Assembly: GCA_044372405.1 (NCBI GenBank)
Contig: JBILRW010000007.1
Location: forward strand, 1-59,014
Origin: CANGYM01 sp044372405
GTDB lineage: Bacteria; Pseudomonadota; Alphaproteobacteria; JAJTHO01; CANGYM01
DNA length: 59,014 nucleotides
Reading direction: 5' to 3'
Shown here: positions 7,719 through 16,016 of the stretch, in pieces
Layout: every line of letters starts with the position of its first letter
How positions within the stretch are numbered: the stretch's first letter is position 1
Notes under the pieces: generated by a model
The model's input: the letters and a program-made list of their open reading frames with translations, nothing else
The model's database searches: none
What the model was told of the DNA's origin: nothing
Made by a program: the position numbers and the translations under genes

Positions 7719-9392
7719 TTATTGTCCCTCGTAAATCCAGCCGCGAATGATATTCAGGGCTTCTTCTGGGTGTTGTTCGATAATTTCGCCCACGCGTTTG
7801 ACGCTGGAGGTCCGAATTTGTCCCTTAATCGAATCAATGTTCATCATATCATTGGGATCTGCCGTATCCTGACGGGATCCGGCAATGGCTTTGCCGCCAG
7901 GTCCCTCCAGGGCCGGGGTAATGCCGGCGGCGGCCAAGAGCTGATCGGATGTTTCGCCGCCCGTGATTTCCGGCACACTTTCCAGGACCTTTTGCATCAG
8001 CGGACGGATTACCAGGAAGATCACGAGAAGACCGATGAAGGACAGCACCAAAGTTTCAATGACTTTGACATAGTTATTGACATCAATTTGATCCAGCAGG
8101 CTCGCATCCTCCGCCACGCCCTCATCAGCAAAAGAAATGAACTGCATGTTAATCACTTCAACGTGATCACCGCGCTCTTCATCATAGCCCACAGCCGATT
8201 TGACGACAGTGGCAATTTTGGCCAGCTCTTCAGCGCTGCGCGGCTTATAGGTGCGCTCGCCTTTATCATTGGTTTCATAGATTCCATCCACCACGACAGC
8301 CACAGAGAGTTTCCGCACCACGCCGGACTGGCGCACTTTGTTCGTGATTTGTTTAGATACTTCATAGTTCAAGGTTTCTTCGGACCGGCGGGACAGGTCC
8401 TGGGCCGCATTCTCTCCTTGTTGCTTTCCCTGGGCATCGGGCAAATTATTTTCCACAGAAACAGTTTTCGTGGGGTTGGTGGTTTGATTATCTTCTGTGA
8501 CGGTTTGGGACGAACGTACGGCGGATTTTTCGGGATCAAAGGTTTCCGTGTTCGTGCTGACCTGGTCAAAATCCATATCGATATTGGCTTGCAAACGCAC
8601 TTTACCAACGCCCAACGTGCTTTCTAAAAGGGTTTTCAATTCACTGGATAGGCGCGTTTGATAGGCCGAACGCATATCTTCGTTGGTGCTGGCATCGCCC
8701 GCGCCACCTTCGTTTTCCTGGGCATGGGCAATCAGGTTGCCGTTATTATCAATAATCGATACGGCATTGGTTTTTAATTCCGGAACCGCCGAGGCCACCA
8801 AATACTGAATGGCCATCACCTGGGATTTGGCCAGGGTTGTGGCAGAACCCAAGCGTAAGAAAACGGAGGCCGAGGGGGCTTGTTTTTCCTCAGAAAACAA
8901 TTGACGCTCGGGCAAAACCAAGTGAACACGGGCGTTACGGATGCCCGCAATGGACATGATGGTTTTGGCCAGCTCGCCTTCTAAGGCCCTAACCTTAGTG
9001 ATATTTTGTTTAAAGCTGCTGGTCCCAAGGCCTTCTTCTTTATCAAAAAGTTCATATCCTGTGTTACCGCCGCGTGGCAAACCGGCTTCTGCCAGCAAAA
9101 TACGCACGCGTCCGGCTTGTCCGCTGGCCACCATCAAGGATTTTCCCTCTTTTTCAAGGCGGTAGGGAATGTTGGCAACCTCCAAACGGGCCACAATTTC
9201 ATTGGCATCCACGGGATCCAGATCGTTATACAGGGGCTGCATATCCACAGCACCCATGCGGGCACTTACCAAAAAAGCAAAAATGATCAGGGCCAGAACG
9301 ACCCCCACAAACAAAACCAGCTTCACAGGGCCGAGCCCCCGGATTTTTTCCAGAAGCGGCCCGCGTGTTGAGGAAAGAACGTCTTCGGCCAT
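7719..9392 (-). CDS. fliF: Flagellar MS-ring protein FliF
   Basis: FliF oligomerises into the MS-ring around the export gate, the first structure of flagellar assembly. The 557-residue protein has two membrane segments (about residues 24-44 and a second near 455). Between them is a periplasmic region with ring-building motifs: LYNDLDPVDANEIVARL, GRVRILLAEAGLPRGG and a YscJ/FliF domain with IRNARVHLVLPERQLFSEEKQAPSASVFL. The C-terminal cytosolic tail that binds FliG ends in VGEIIEQHPEEALNIIRGWIYEG. It is the first gene of the minus-strand operon, and a CtrA-like promoter region lies just upstream. Confidence 0.97.
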   Translation of the reverse strand: MAEDVLSSTRGPLLEKIRGLGPVKLVLFVGVVLALIIFAFLVSARMGAVDMQPLYNDLDPVDANEIVARLEVANIPYRLEKEGKSLMVASGQAGRVRILLAEAGLPRGGNTGYELFDKEEGLGTSSFKQNITKVRALEGELAKTIMSIAGIRNARVHLVLPERQLFSEEKQAPSASVFLRLGSATTLAKSQVMAIQYLVASAVPELKTNAVSIIDNNGNLIAHAQENEGGAGDASTNEDMRSAYQTRLSSELKTLLESTLGVGKVRLQANIDMDFDQVSTNTETFDPEKSAVRSSQTVTEDNQTTNPTKTVSVENNLPDAQGKQQGENAAQDLSRRSEETLNYEVSKQITNKVRQSGVVRKLSVAVVVDGIYETNDKGERTYKPRSAEELAKIATVVKSAVGYDEERGDHVEVINMQFISFADEGVAEDASLLDQIDVNNYVKVIETLVLSFIGLLVIFLVIRPLMQKVLESVPEITGGETSDQLLAAAGITPALEGPGGKAIAGSRQDTADPNDMMNIDSIKGQIRTSSVKRVGEIIEQHPEEALNIIRGWIYEGQ

Positions 9393-9442
9393 GGTTTTCT
9401 TTTTTTATTGTTTTTATTTTCAGACTTGGTGTCTTTTAGACA

Positions 9443-9480
9443 TTTCCCAGTCTGAACGCGAAATCTAAAAAAAGGGTAAA
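9443..9480 (-). promoter_or_regulatory. CtrA-like promoter region of fliF
   Basis: On the minus strand 9480-9466 reads TTTA-CCCTTTT-TTTA, a degenerate CtrA box whose 7-base core differs by one base from that of the perfect flhA box. Fourteen bases downstream comes ACTGGGAAA (9451-9443), the conserved part of the second element found at flhA and fliX. Weaker than the flhA site. Confidence 0.45.
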
Positions 9481-9538
9481 CGATGGGAAATTTTTGCCGG
9501 TGGGGAAAAATCCTCCTGGAAAAAACCGCCCACAAGAG

Positions 9539-9562
9539 GAGGTTGCGATAGAGGTTGCGATA
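9539..9562. repeat. Two tandem copies of GAGGTTGCGATA
   Basis: Perfect 12-bp tandem duplication in the divergent fliF-trcR gap, just upstream of the trcR -35 element. The 12-bp spacing (about one helical turn) would suit a pair of regulator half-sites. The binding protein, if any, is unknown. Confidence 0.5.
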
Positions 9563-9567
9563 GAACC

Positions 9568-9596
9568 TTGACAAAAAGGCCCAACCCTCGTAACAA
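9568..9596 (+). promoter_or_regulatory. Sigma-70-type promoter for trcR
   Basis: TTGACA (9568-9573), a 17-base spacer and TAACAA (9591-9596) lie about 57 bases upstream of the trcR ATG. The -35 is a perfect consensus and the -10 is moderate. Confidence 0.55.
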
Positions 9597-9653
9597 TTTG
9601 CCCTAATGTGATACAATTTTTGTACCTTGTTGGATGTTTAGGACCTTTTTCTC

Positions 9654-10211
9654 ATGACAAAACTTCTTTTGCCACGTGCCACTGCCGCTTGGCTTGTTGA
9701 TAATACAAGACTGACTTTTCGCCAAATTGCCCAAGTCGCCGGCCTTCACGAATTAGAGGTTCAGGCCTTGGCGGATGGTGAGGGGGGCGTGGCCCTGCAC
9801 CCTGTCAACCCCATTGCCAACGGTCAGATCACACCGGAGGAAATTGCCCGTTGCGAGGCCGATGCCACGGCGCATCTGAAACTGAAAGAAAACCCTTTGG
9901 CAAACCAAAAGGCTAAGAAAAAAGGGGCAAAGTACACGCCCCTTAGCAAACGCGGTGATAAACCGGACGCTATTGCCTGGCTGGTTAAGTTTTACCCCCA
10001 AATGTCGGATGGTCAAATTTCAAAACTGATTGGAACGACAAAGAATACCATCGCCAAGATTCGGGACCGAACCCATTGGAATATGCAAAACATCAGCCCT
10101 CAAAACCCTGTGGATATGGGCTTATGTTCTTTTGCCGATTTAAACGAAATCACAAAAAAACTTTCCCCCGCTGTGATAGAGGGTGAAATTCCTTCAACAG
10201 AAGAAATGTAG
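9654..10211 (+). CDS. trcR: TrcR/DUF1013 family cell-cycle transcriptional regulator
   Basis: A 185-residue protein of the DUF1013 family, confined to alphaproteobacteria and annotated as cell-cycle regulator TrcR. It has an N-terminal helix-turn-helix (WLVDNTRLTFRQIAQVAGLHELEVQAL, residues 14-40) and a second one (AWLVKFYPQMSDGQISKLIGTTKNTIAKI) at about 103-131, separated by a Lys-rich linker. It lies divergently from the fliF operon and leads a plus-strand group running to the PCuAC-like gene. No direct target can be read from the sequence; a link to flagellar or cell-cycle control is only suggested by position. Confidence 0.85.
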   Translation: MTKLLLPRATAAWLVDNTRLTFRQIAQVAGLHELEVQALADGEGGVALHPVNPIANGQITPEEIARCEADATAHLKLKENPLANQKAKKKGAKYTPLSKRGDKPDAIAWLVKFYPQMSDGQISKLIGTTKNTIAKIRDRTHWNMQNISPQNPVDMGLCSFADLNEITKKLSPAVIEGEIPSTEEM

Positions 10212-10218
10212 CCTGACT

Positions 10219-10674
10219 ATGCGCAAAAAAAAACTTTGGATTGGTGGTGGACTCCTTTTGGCCCTGCTTCTTTATGCTGTTATTTTTGCCTTCCGCACTC
10301 CGTTATCGGATTATGGACTGCCCCTAGAAAAACTGACGGTTGGGCAAAATACCTTGGCCGTTGAGGTTGTGGATACCGAAGATTCCCGCGCCAAAGGTTT
10401 GATGCTGCGAACGTTTTTACCCGCCAACCAGGGCATGCTTTTTGTTTGGCCTGATGATGCGCCCCGCACCATGTGGATGAAGGATACCTTTATTCCTCTT
10501 GATATTGTCTTTATTGAGGCTAATGGAAAAATTGCGGGGATTGTGGAAAATGCAGAGCCCCATAACGTATCTCCTCTGGGTACGGATCGTCCCGTGCGCT
10601 ATGTTTTGGAGGTTCCCGCCGGGGATGCCAAACGCCTGGAGATGGCTGTAGGGCAAACGGTTGTTCTGCCCTGA
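10219..10674 (+). CDS. DUF192 family membrane-anchored protein
   Basis: The 151-residue protein starts with a basic stretch and one membrane segment or uncleaved signal (LWIGGGLLLALLLYAVIFAF). The DUF192 domain follows: VEVVDTEDSRAKGLMLRTFLP, GMLFVWPD, MWMKDTFIPLDIVFIEANGKI, AEPHNVSPL and YVLEVPAG. The family is periplasmic or extracellular in most bacteria and has no settled function. I chose the ATG at 10219, after the trcR stop, over an overlapping GTG at 10183. The stop codon overlaps the next start (TGATG), so the genes are probably translationally coupled. Confidence 0.88.
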   Translation: MRKKKLWIGGGLLLALLLYAVIFAFRTPLSDYGLPLEKLTVGQNTLAVEVVDTEDSRAKGLMLRTFLPANQGMLFVWPDDAPRTMWMKDTFIPLDIVFIEANGKIAGIVENAEPHNVSPLGTDRPVRYVLEVPAGDAKRLEMAVGQTVVLP

Positions 10675-12035
10675 TGCGATCAGACCTTATGTCTCTTTTG
10701 GGAGAAGCCAAGGTTTTTACACCGGAGACCGTTGATCCTTCTTGGTTACAAGATCAACGGGGCCGTTTTACCAGCAGCCCTTTGGCCGTTGTTTTCCCTG
10801 ATAGTCATGATGACGTTGTGCGTTTGGTTCGTTTTTGCGCGGCCCAAAAGTTTTGTCTTATCCCCCAGGGCGGCAATACAGGACTGGTCGGGGGAGCCGT
10901 GGCTGAGGGGAACCATCAGATTCTTCTTAATTTTTCCAACATGAATAAAATTCGGGCCGTTGATCCCCACGATCGAACACTGATTGCAGAGGCAGGCTGC
11001 ACCCTTTCCCAAATCAATGCTGCGGCAGGCGTCTATGGCCTCAGGTTTCCCTTGGGTCTATCTGTCGGGGATTGTTGTACTTTGGGCGGCAATATCGCCA
11101 CCAATGCGGGGGGGATCAATGTCCTGCGACATGGCATGACCCGTCACTTGATTTATGGGATTGAGGGGGTTTTGGCCGATGGGACTTCTCTTCATCATTT
11201 GGTACGCGTACCCAAAAATAACGTGGGTTTTGATGTGACGCAGGTGTTTGTTGGCACAGAAGGAACCCTGGGCCTGATCACCGCCGCCAGTCTAAAATTG
11301 GTGGGTATTCCCGAACAAACAGTGAGTTTGATGGTGGGCTGTGATGATCTTGCCTTTGCCATTTCTCTTTTCCACACCCTTTTAAAACAAACGGCAGAGG
11401 GTGTGGAATCTTTTGAGCTGATGTCCAGCGACGCCCTGGATTTGGTGATTAGGCATCGGGGTATTGCCCTGCCCGTTAAGTCGAGAAAGTCCTGGTATGT
11501 CCTCACACAAATCATTTTACCGTCGTTTGTTGATCCCCAAGCGGCCGTAATATCCTTAACAAAGCATCTGCCCCCTGATACCTTGGCCGTGGCTGTTTCT
11601 GAGGAGGAGCAAAAAACATTGTGGTATCCCCGCCGGGAATTGCCCTGGGTTCAGGGCCCCAGCGTTAAACACGATGTGGCGGTGCCGTTATCGGAGCTTT
11701 CGTCTTTTTTGGAAAAGACCCAAACGCTTTTAAGGCAATATATGCCAGGCATTCGTCCCATCGCTTTTGGGCATTTGGGGGATGGAAACCTGCATTATAA
11801 TCTTTTGCCCCCTGTGAGCCAGGATCCTGATGCTTTTTTAACCCACGCCCCCAAGCTCCATGATATTGTTTACGATCAAGTCATACGCCATCATGGATCC
11901 ATCAGTGCTGAGCATGGTCTAGGCAGGATCAAAAAAAAACGCTATCATGATTATGCCGATTCAGGGGTGACAACAGTCATACAACGCATCAAAAATGCCA
12001 TGGATCCCCAGCATCGCTTTAATCCGGAGCTTTAG
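10674..12035 (+). CDS. FAD-binding oxidoreductase (GlcD/D-2-hydroxyacid dehydrogenase type)
   Basis: A 453-residue flavoenzyme of the VAO fold. The FAD PP-loop is PQGGNTGLVGGA (64-75), followed by LGGNIATNAGG and NNVGFDVTQVFVGTEGTLG. The C-terminal cap domain has FGHLGDGNLHYNLLPP and the signature AEHGLGRIKKKRY, ending FNPEL. This pattern fits D-2-hydroxyglutarate or D-lactate dehydrogenases that pass electrons to a carrier. The substrate cannot be decided from sequence. No glcE/glcF partners are next to it. Good codon-level fit with its neighbours. Confidence 0.88.
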   Translation: MRSDLMSLLGEAKVFTPETVDPSWLQDQRGRFTSSPLAVVFPDSHDDVVRLVRFCAAQKFCLIPQGGNTGLVGGAVAEGNHQILLNFSNMNKIRAVDPHDRTLIAEAGCTLSQINAAAGVYGLRFPLGLSVGDCCTLGGNIATNAGGINVLRHGMTRHLIYGIEGVLADGTSLHHLVRVPKNNVGFDVTQVFVGTEGTLGLITAASLKLVGIPEQTVSLMVGCDDLAFAISLFHTLLKQTAEGVESFELMSSDALDLVIRHRGIALPVKSRKSWYVLTQIILPSFVDPQAAVISLTKHLPPDTLAVAVSEEEQKTLWYPRRELPWVQGPSVKHDVAVPLSELSSFLEKTQTLLRQYMPGIRPIAFGHLGDGNLHYNLLPPVSQDPDAFLTHAPKLHDIVYDQVIRHHGSISAEHGLGRIKKKRYHDYADSGVTTVIQRIKNAMDPQHRFNPEL

Positions 12036-12038
12036 TCG

Positions 12039-12515
12039 ATGAAATTTTTTTGGATGATTTTTTTATTGGCTGCGATCCTGCCTGCAAGCAGCATGGCGGC
12101 TGAAGGGCTGACCTTTCGGGATGCCTGGACAGTTCCCTATGCTGAAAACGCAACACCCGAATACCATATTTATGGGATTATGAGCAACCTGACTCCCCAA
12201 AACGATGTCTTACTCCGCGCTGAAACCCCCATCGCTCCCCAGGTTATTTTTGAAAATAGTGTTTCTGTGCCCCGGGAAAACCAACAGCAAACCCTGGCCC
12301 AGGTCAACAGCCTGGAAATACCCGCTGAACAAGTCATTTTTTATGACCCAGGCCGGATTCGCTTGACGCTAAAACGCCCCGTGCAGACCTTAAAAGTTGG
12401 TGATACCTTTCCCCTGACTCTTATTTTTCGCGATGCGGGGCCTGTGAAAGCCATTGTTGAGGTCAAACGGTGTTGTGAAGAAGATAGGGACACAAGCGAT
12501 AGCAACGCTCAATAG
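12039..12515 (+). CDS. Periplasmic PCuAC-like protein lacking the copper ligands
   Basis: A 158-residue secreted protein with a signal peptide (cleavage near SMA-AEG). Its fold pattern matches the PCu(A)C copper chaperone family: YHIYGIMSNLT in place of the usual YLTIxN strand, a core strand VIFENSV, IPAEQV, and the closing RIRLTLKRPVQTLKVGDTFPLTLIF. The family binds Cu(I) through a conserved H(M)-M-HxM set. Here the His in the VxHE position and the Met and His in the MxM and HxM positions are replaced (IFENS, DPGRIRL). It may have another role or be decaying. It follows the FAD oxidase by 3 bases. Confidence 0.65.
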   Translation: MKFFWMIFLLAAILPASSMAAEGLTFRDAWTVPYAENATPEYHIYGIMSNLTPQNDVLLRAETPIAPQVIFENSVSVPRENQQQTLAQVNSLEIPAEQVIFYDPGRIRLTLKRPVQTLKVGDTFPLTLIFRDAGPVKAIVEVKRCCEEDRDTSDSNAQ

Positions 12516-12528
12516 AAACGCTCTTGCC

Positions 12529-12562
12529 CCCTAAAACATACTCCTGTAGGGTTGTTTTTTTT
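12529..12562 (+). terminator. Weak rho-independent terminator
   Basis: A short stem CCCTA/TAGGG with a 13-base loop is followed by TTGTTTTTTTT. It would end the trcR-to-PCuAC transcript before comM. The stem is only 5 bp. Confidence 0.35.
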
Positions 12563-12576
12563 GTGGACTGATCCCC

Positions 12577-14073
12577 ATGGTTGCTCGAGTGCGGACATCC
12601 AGTTTTTATGGCATGGATGTTTTGGATATTGATGTTCAGGTCCATTTGGCCAACGGTGTCCCGGGCTTTCAGATTGTGGGACTGGCCGATAAAGCTGTGG
12701 CGGAATCCCGAGAACGGGTCCGCGCCGCGCTACATGCCATTGGCATGGCCCTGCCGCCCAAACGCATCACCGTTAATTTATCCCCGGCCGATGTTCCCAA
12801 GGAAGGCAATCACTTTGATCTACCCATTGCCCTTGGCCTGTTGGTGAGCATGGGGGTGATCCCCCAGGCGGCCATTGATTCCTATTATGCTATGGGAGAG
12901 CTAGCTTTGGATGGTCTCCTCACCCCTGTAAGCGGGGTTTTGCCCGCCGCGGTTCACGCCAACGCCATGGGATGTGGTTTAATTTGCCCCGAAGGTAACG
13001 GCAGTGAGGCGGCTTGGGCGGGGGATCTTTCGATTCTGGCGCCGGATTCTTTAATCGGTCTCACCAACCATATTTTAGAGCGGCAACGCCTAAGCCCACC
13101 CCGCCCCTTGGTGCAAGATCAAAGCAAACCCAGGGGCGACTGGCGCGATGTACGGGGCCAGGAAAGCGCCAAACGCGTCATGGAAATTGCGGCCAGCGGG
13201 GGGCATAACGTGTTACTTTCCGGACCTCCTGGGGCAGGAAAATCCTTGCTGGCCTCCCGTATGACCACCATTTTACCACCTCTTTCCCCTGATGAAGCCC
13301 TGGAAGTCAGCATGATTCACAGCATTGCCGGCCAACTAAAAGAAGGCATGCTGATTATGGAGCGTCCCTATCGGGACCCCCATCATTCCGCGTCTATTCC
13401 CGCCCTGGTGGGGGGTGGGATGCGGGCCAAGCCCGGGGAAATTTCCCTGGCCCATCAGGGCATTTTGTTTTTGGATGAACTGCCGGAATTTCAACGGGCG
13501 GCGCTGGATTCGTTGCGCCAACCCCTGGAAATGGGCTACACCACCGTTTCCCGGGCCAATGCCCACGTGACCTATCCGGCCAATATCCAGCTGGTGGCGG
13601 CCATGAATCCGTGTCGCTGCGGGTATCTGACCGATGTGGAACGCGCCTGTTCCCGGGCCCCTGCCTGTGGGGAGGATTACACCCGCCGCCTCTCGGGTCC
13701 CTTACTAGATCGTATTGATTTGCGTTTGGATGTGGAACCCGTCAAGCCCTATGAACTCAGCCGTATTGCTGTGGGTGAAGACAGCGCCACCGTTCGGGCC
13801 CGCGTAACCCGCACGCGGGATTTACAGCGCCAACGCTACGCGCTTTATAAAAAAAAGTTGAATGCCGAAATTGACGGTGATTTGCTCTACGAACAAACAC
13901 AGCTGGATCATGACTGTGAAACGTTTTTACAAAACGCCGCTGAAAAACTTAGGTTATCCGCCCGGGGCTATAACCGTATTCTGCGTGTAGCCCGCACCAT
14001 CGCCGATATGGGGGAATGTGAGCGTATCCAAAAAGCCCACCTCAGTGAGGCCCTGAGTTATCGGCAGGGGTGA
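12577..14073 (+). CDS. comM: YifB/ComM family Mg-chelatase-like AAA+ ATPase
   Basis: A 498-residue protein with an N-terminal Lon-S5-type fold (GMDVLDIDVQVHLANGVPGFQIVGL, ITVNLSPADVPKEGNHFDLPIALG). An AAA+ Mg-chelatase core follows: Walker A GPPGAGKS (216-223), Walker B ILFLDELPEF, and NPCRCGY before the C-terminal domain (SARGYNRILRVARTIAD). In naturally transformable bacteria ComM is a helicase that promotes branch migration of incoming DNA. Homologues are widespread and need not mean competence. Length is usual for the family (about 500). It stands alone, followed by the convergent ssrA gene. Confidence 0.93.
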   Translation: MVARVRTSSFYGMDVLDIDVQVHLANGVPGFQIVGLADKAVAESRERVRAALHAIGMALPPKRITVNLSPADVPKEGNHFDLPIALGLLVSMGVIPQAAIDSYYAMGELALDGLLTPVSGVLPAAVHANAMGCGLICPEGNGSEAAWAGDLSILAPDSLIGLTNHILERQRLSPPRPLVQDQSKPRGDWRDVRGQESAKRVMEIAASGGHNVLLSGPPGAGKSLLASRMTTILPPLSPDEALEVSMIHSIAGQLKEGMLIMERPYRDPHHSASIPALVGGGMRAKPGEISLAHQGILFLDELPEFQRAALDSLRQPLEMGYTTVSRANAHVTYPANIQLVAAMNPCRCGYLTDVERACSRAPACGEDYTRRLSGPLLDRIDLRLDVEPVKPYELSRIAVGEDSATVRARVTRTRDLQRQRYALYKKKLNAEIDGDLLYEQTQLDHDCETFLQNAAEKLRLSARGYNRILRVARTIADMGECERIQKAHLSEALSYRQG

Positions 14074-14220
14074 GGGGATTCCCTTTAAAAAAAAGAAACG
14101 ATCGATTCATCATTTCCATGCAAGGGGGAGGCCATAAAAATCAAAGGAATGGATGCCCCTTTGCGCGGAGAGATGACACAGGTGATGATACTTGGGTGGT
14201 CAATTTGCCCAAGTCCTGGT

Positions 14221-14265
14221 AAAAACAAAAACCACAGTGGGGGCGTTCTGTTGCCCGGTGCCCCC
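14221..14265 (-). terminator. Terminator-like hairpin at the ssrA 3' end
   Basis: On the minus strand GGGGGC (14265-14260) can pair with GCCCCC (14244-14239) across a 15-base loop, followed by TGGTTTTTGTTTTT down to 14221. It lies after the tag stop codon and could be a tmRNA pseudoknot stem, a terminator, or both. Confidence 0.5.
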
Positions 14266-14525
14266 GGACCGCTAGGAAGATCCAAAACAAACCGCCGTTA
14301 GGCAGCCAGTTTCAGTTCCGCCTTGGGTGCAACGTTATCGTTAGCACTTAGAGTTTTTGGCCCGATAACAGCGGTACCATACCGAACGAAAGTCATATCT
14401 TTACTACGCCCGTCGATCCTGATTCACCCCCGCCGCAAAGTCCTGTGTTTTTTTACTGCTTGAACAGGGCTCTGGGGTGGAGGTGCCGGGTTCTGCCCCC
14501 GGGTCCGAAACGCTTATGCCATACA
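14236..14525 (-). ncRNA. ssrA: Two-piece, circularly permuted tmRNA
   Basis: tmRNA rescues stalled ribosomes by adding a degradation tag. Read on the minus strand, the acceptor piece comes first (about 14525-14478), with T-stem CCGGG/CCCGG, acceptor strand CACCTCC and discriminator A. A 46-base intervening segment follows, then the coding piece from GGGGGTG at 14431, which pairs with CACCTCC across all 7 positions. Next come the conserved GATCGACGGG and the tag frame 14345-14298 encoding ANDNVAPKAELKLAA and a stop. This permuted order is the alphaproteobacterial form. The terminal CCA is not encoded (ACCCCA follows). The T-loop reads GGCAGAA rather than the usual TTCRANY. Outer ends are approximate. 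Confidence 0.93.
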
Positions 14526-14565
14526 CAATTTATCGTCATAGTTATGTTGCCATAACTCTTTTTTT

Positions 14566-15774
14566 TTACCATTTTTTCCCAAAAAACGCAAGAGGTTTTC
14601 GCGTCTGTTCCTGCGGTACGGTCTCTTTGGGATAAAGGGTGAGTAAGGGGGCATCTGCAACGGCGTAGAGAACGGGATCCTGGGTAAAGCCATTAAACTT
14701 TGTGGCCATGGTGCGGCCGTAAGCACCCAATTGACCAATTTCGATATAATCGCCTTCCTCCACATCATCGGGCAGCATAAACGGCCCCTCCATCACATCC
14801 ATGGAATCACAGGTGGGTCCATAAAAGCGGAAGGATGTTTCGGGTTTTGGAACACGCAAAGAAGAACGATGCAGCTTTGTGGGAAACAGAAATCCCGGTT
14901 GGCCCGCATCAAACAGGCTGCCATAGGTGCCATCATTGATATACAGGGTATCGCCGCGCCGCATGTCCACGCGCACCAAAACAGAACCACTCTCGGCTAC
15001 CAGGGCGCGACCGGGCTCTGCCAGCAACGTCATGGATTCATGGCCAGGCAGATGGGAAAACTCTTCATGAATTGCATCAAAATACAGATGCAAGTCCGGA
15101 GGGGTTAAGTCAGGATAAATCGAGGGAAATCCACCGCCGACATTAAAGTATAGGGGCAGCTTTGGCAAATCATCCAAAACAGTCCGGCACATACGAATGG
15201 CAATGCGGTAAGCATCGGGATTCATACACTGGGATCCCACATGGAAAGAGACGCCGACTTCAGCTGCATGTTCGGACACAACGGCAATCAGGGCCGCAGC
15301 ATCGTGCAGCGCCACACCGAATTTATTGGCCAGGGTGATTTCTGAATAGCTATTGGGCATAGCCAAACGGACATGCAGGGATAAGTCCTTAGCATATCCC
15401 GTTTCTTTCAGGATTTTCTGAAGCTCGGCTTTGGAATCCAACGAAAAATGACGCACCCCAAAATCGCGATAGGCCGACGCAATGGCATGGCGCGGTTTCA
15501 CCGGATGCATATAAAACAACGTTGCATCGGGAAAACGCTGCGACAAATCCTTCGCCTCTTCCAAAGAAGCAATGTCAAAGGACCGAAGGCCCGCCGCATA
15601 CAAATCGGCAAGCACCACAGGATCAGGGTTGGTTTTCACGGCATAAAGCAGCCGCGCGTGAAAATGGTCCTGGAAGTACTTGGCCGCTGTGGCTAAGGCA
15701 TGGGGACGGTATAAAACCGCTGGATCACAAGGCTGTCGCAAGGACAGTGCAGTAACAGTTGTCGTGGTGTTCAT
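14566..15774 (-). CDS. PLP-dependent ornithine/lysine-type decarboxylase (fold III)
   Basis: A 402-residue enzyme of the alanine-racemase-like ornithine/diaminopimelate decarboxylase family. The PLP Lys lies in YAVKTNP (Lys47). Also present are FDIASLEEA, SFHVGSQC, the phosphate-binding GGGFPSIY, EPGRALVA, and the catalytic Cys in GPTCDSMDVM. The C-terminal GQLGAYGRTMATKFNGF favours ornithine or carboxynorspermidine decarboxylase over LysA. It probably makes putrescine; an agmatinase gene at 48 kb fits the same product. I used the ATG at 15774 because homology begins there; the frame runs open upstream but without family similarity. Confidence 0.88.
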   Translation of the reverse strand: MNTTTTVTALSLRQPCDPAVLYRPHALATAAKYFQDHFHARLLYAVKTNPDPVVLADLYAAGLRSFDIASLEEAKDLSQRFPDATLFYMHPVKPRHAIASAYRDFGVRHFSLDSKAELQKILKETGYAKDLSLHVRLAMPNSYSEITLANKFGVALHDAAALIAVVSEHAAEVGVSFHVGSQCMNPDAYRIAIRMCRTVLDDLPKLPLYFNVGGGFPSIYPDLTPPDLHLYFDAIHEEFSHLPGHESMTLLAEPGRALVAESGSVLVRVDMRRGDTLYINDGTYGSLFDAGQPGFLFPTKLHRSSLRVPKPETSFRFYGPTCDSMDVMEGPFMLPDDVEEGDYIEIGQLGAYGRTMATKFNGFTQDPVLYAVADAPLLTLYPKETVPQEQTRKPLAFFGKKW

Positions 15775-15981
15775 TTCGCATAAAACCCCCAAAAACGTTG
15801 ACACACATCTTTTCTTGCGTTGCCTTTGCAAAATCTCTGTTGGCGCAATCAAAACGAAATGTTTGATACACGGAGTCCCCCGCGTATGCAAGAACTTTTT
15901 TATTTTTTTATGATACTGTTTTTAATGAATTTTTTTACTTTTTTATGGTGCGCTTTTTATTTCATGGTATGGTATAAATGA

Positions 15982-15997
15982 TTAAAGAAACGTTAAC
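15982..15997 (+). promoter_or_regulatory. Perfect CtrA-type box upstream of fliQ
   Basis: TTAA-AGAAACG-TTAAC matches the CtrA consensus exactly. It ends 19 bases before the fliQ ATG, overlapping or adjoining the leader. A box this close to the start could repress rather than activate. TATAAA-like sequence at 15973-15978 precedes it. Confidence 0.55.
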
Positions 15998-16016
15998 GCC
16001 TAAAGAAGGTTTCCCC

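Noticed and set aside
7704..8627. 307-codon plus-strand frame opposite fliF
   Set aside because: Antisense to a well-conserved gene; its composition reflects the fliF codon pattern read backwards.
15978..16016. Earlier ATG for fliQ
   Set aside because: It lies inside a promoter-like and CtrA-box region; the ATG at 16017 fits the family start and has AAGAAGG before it.
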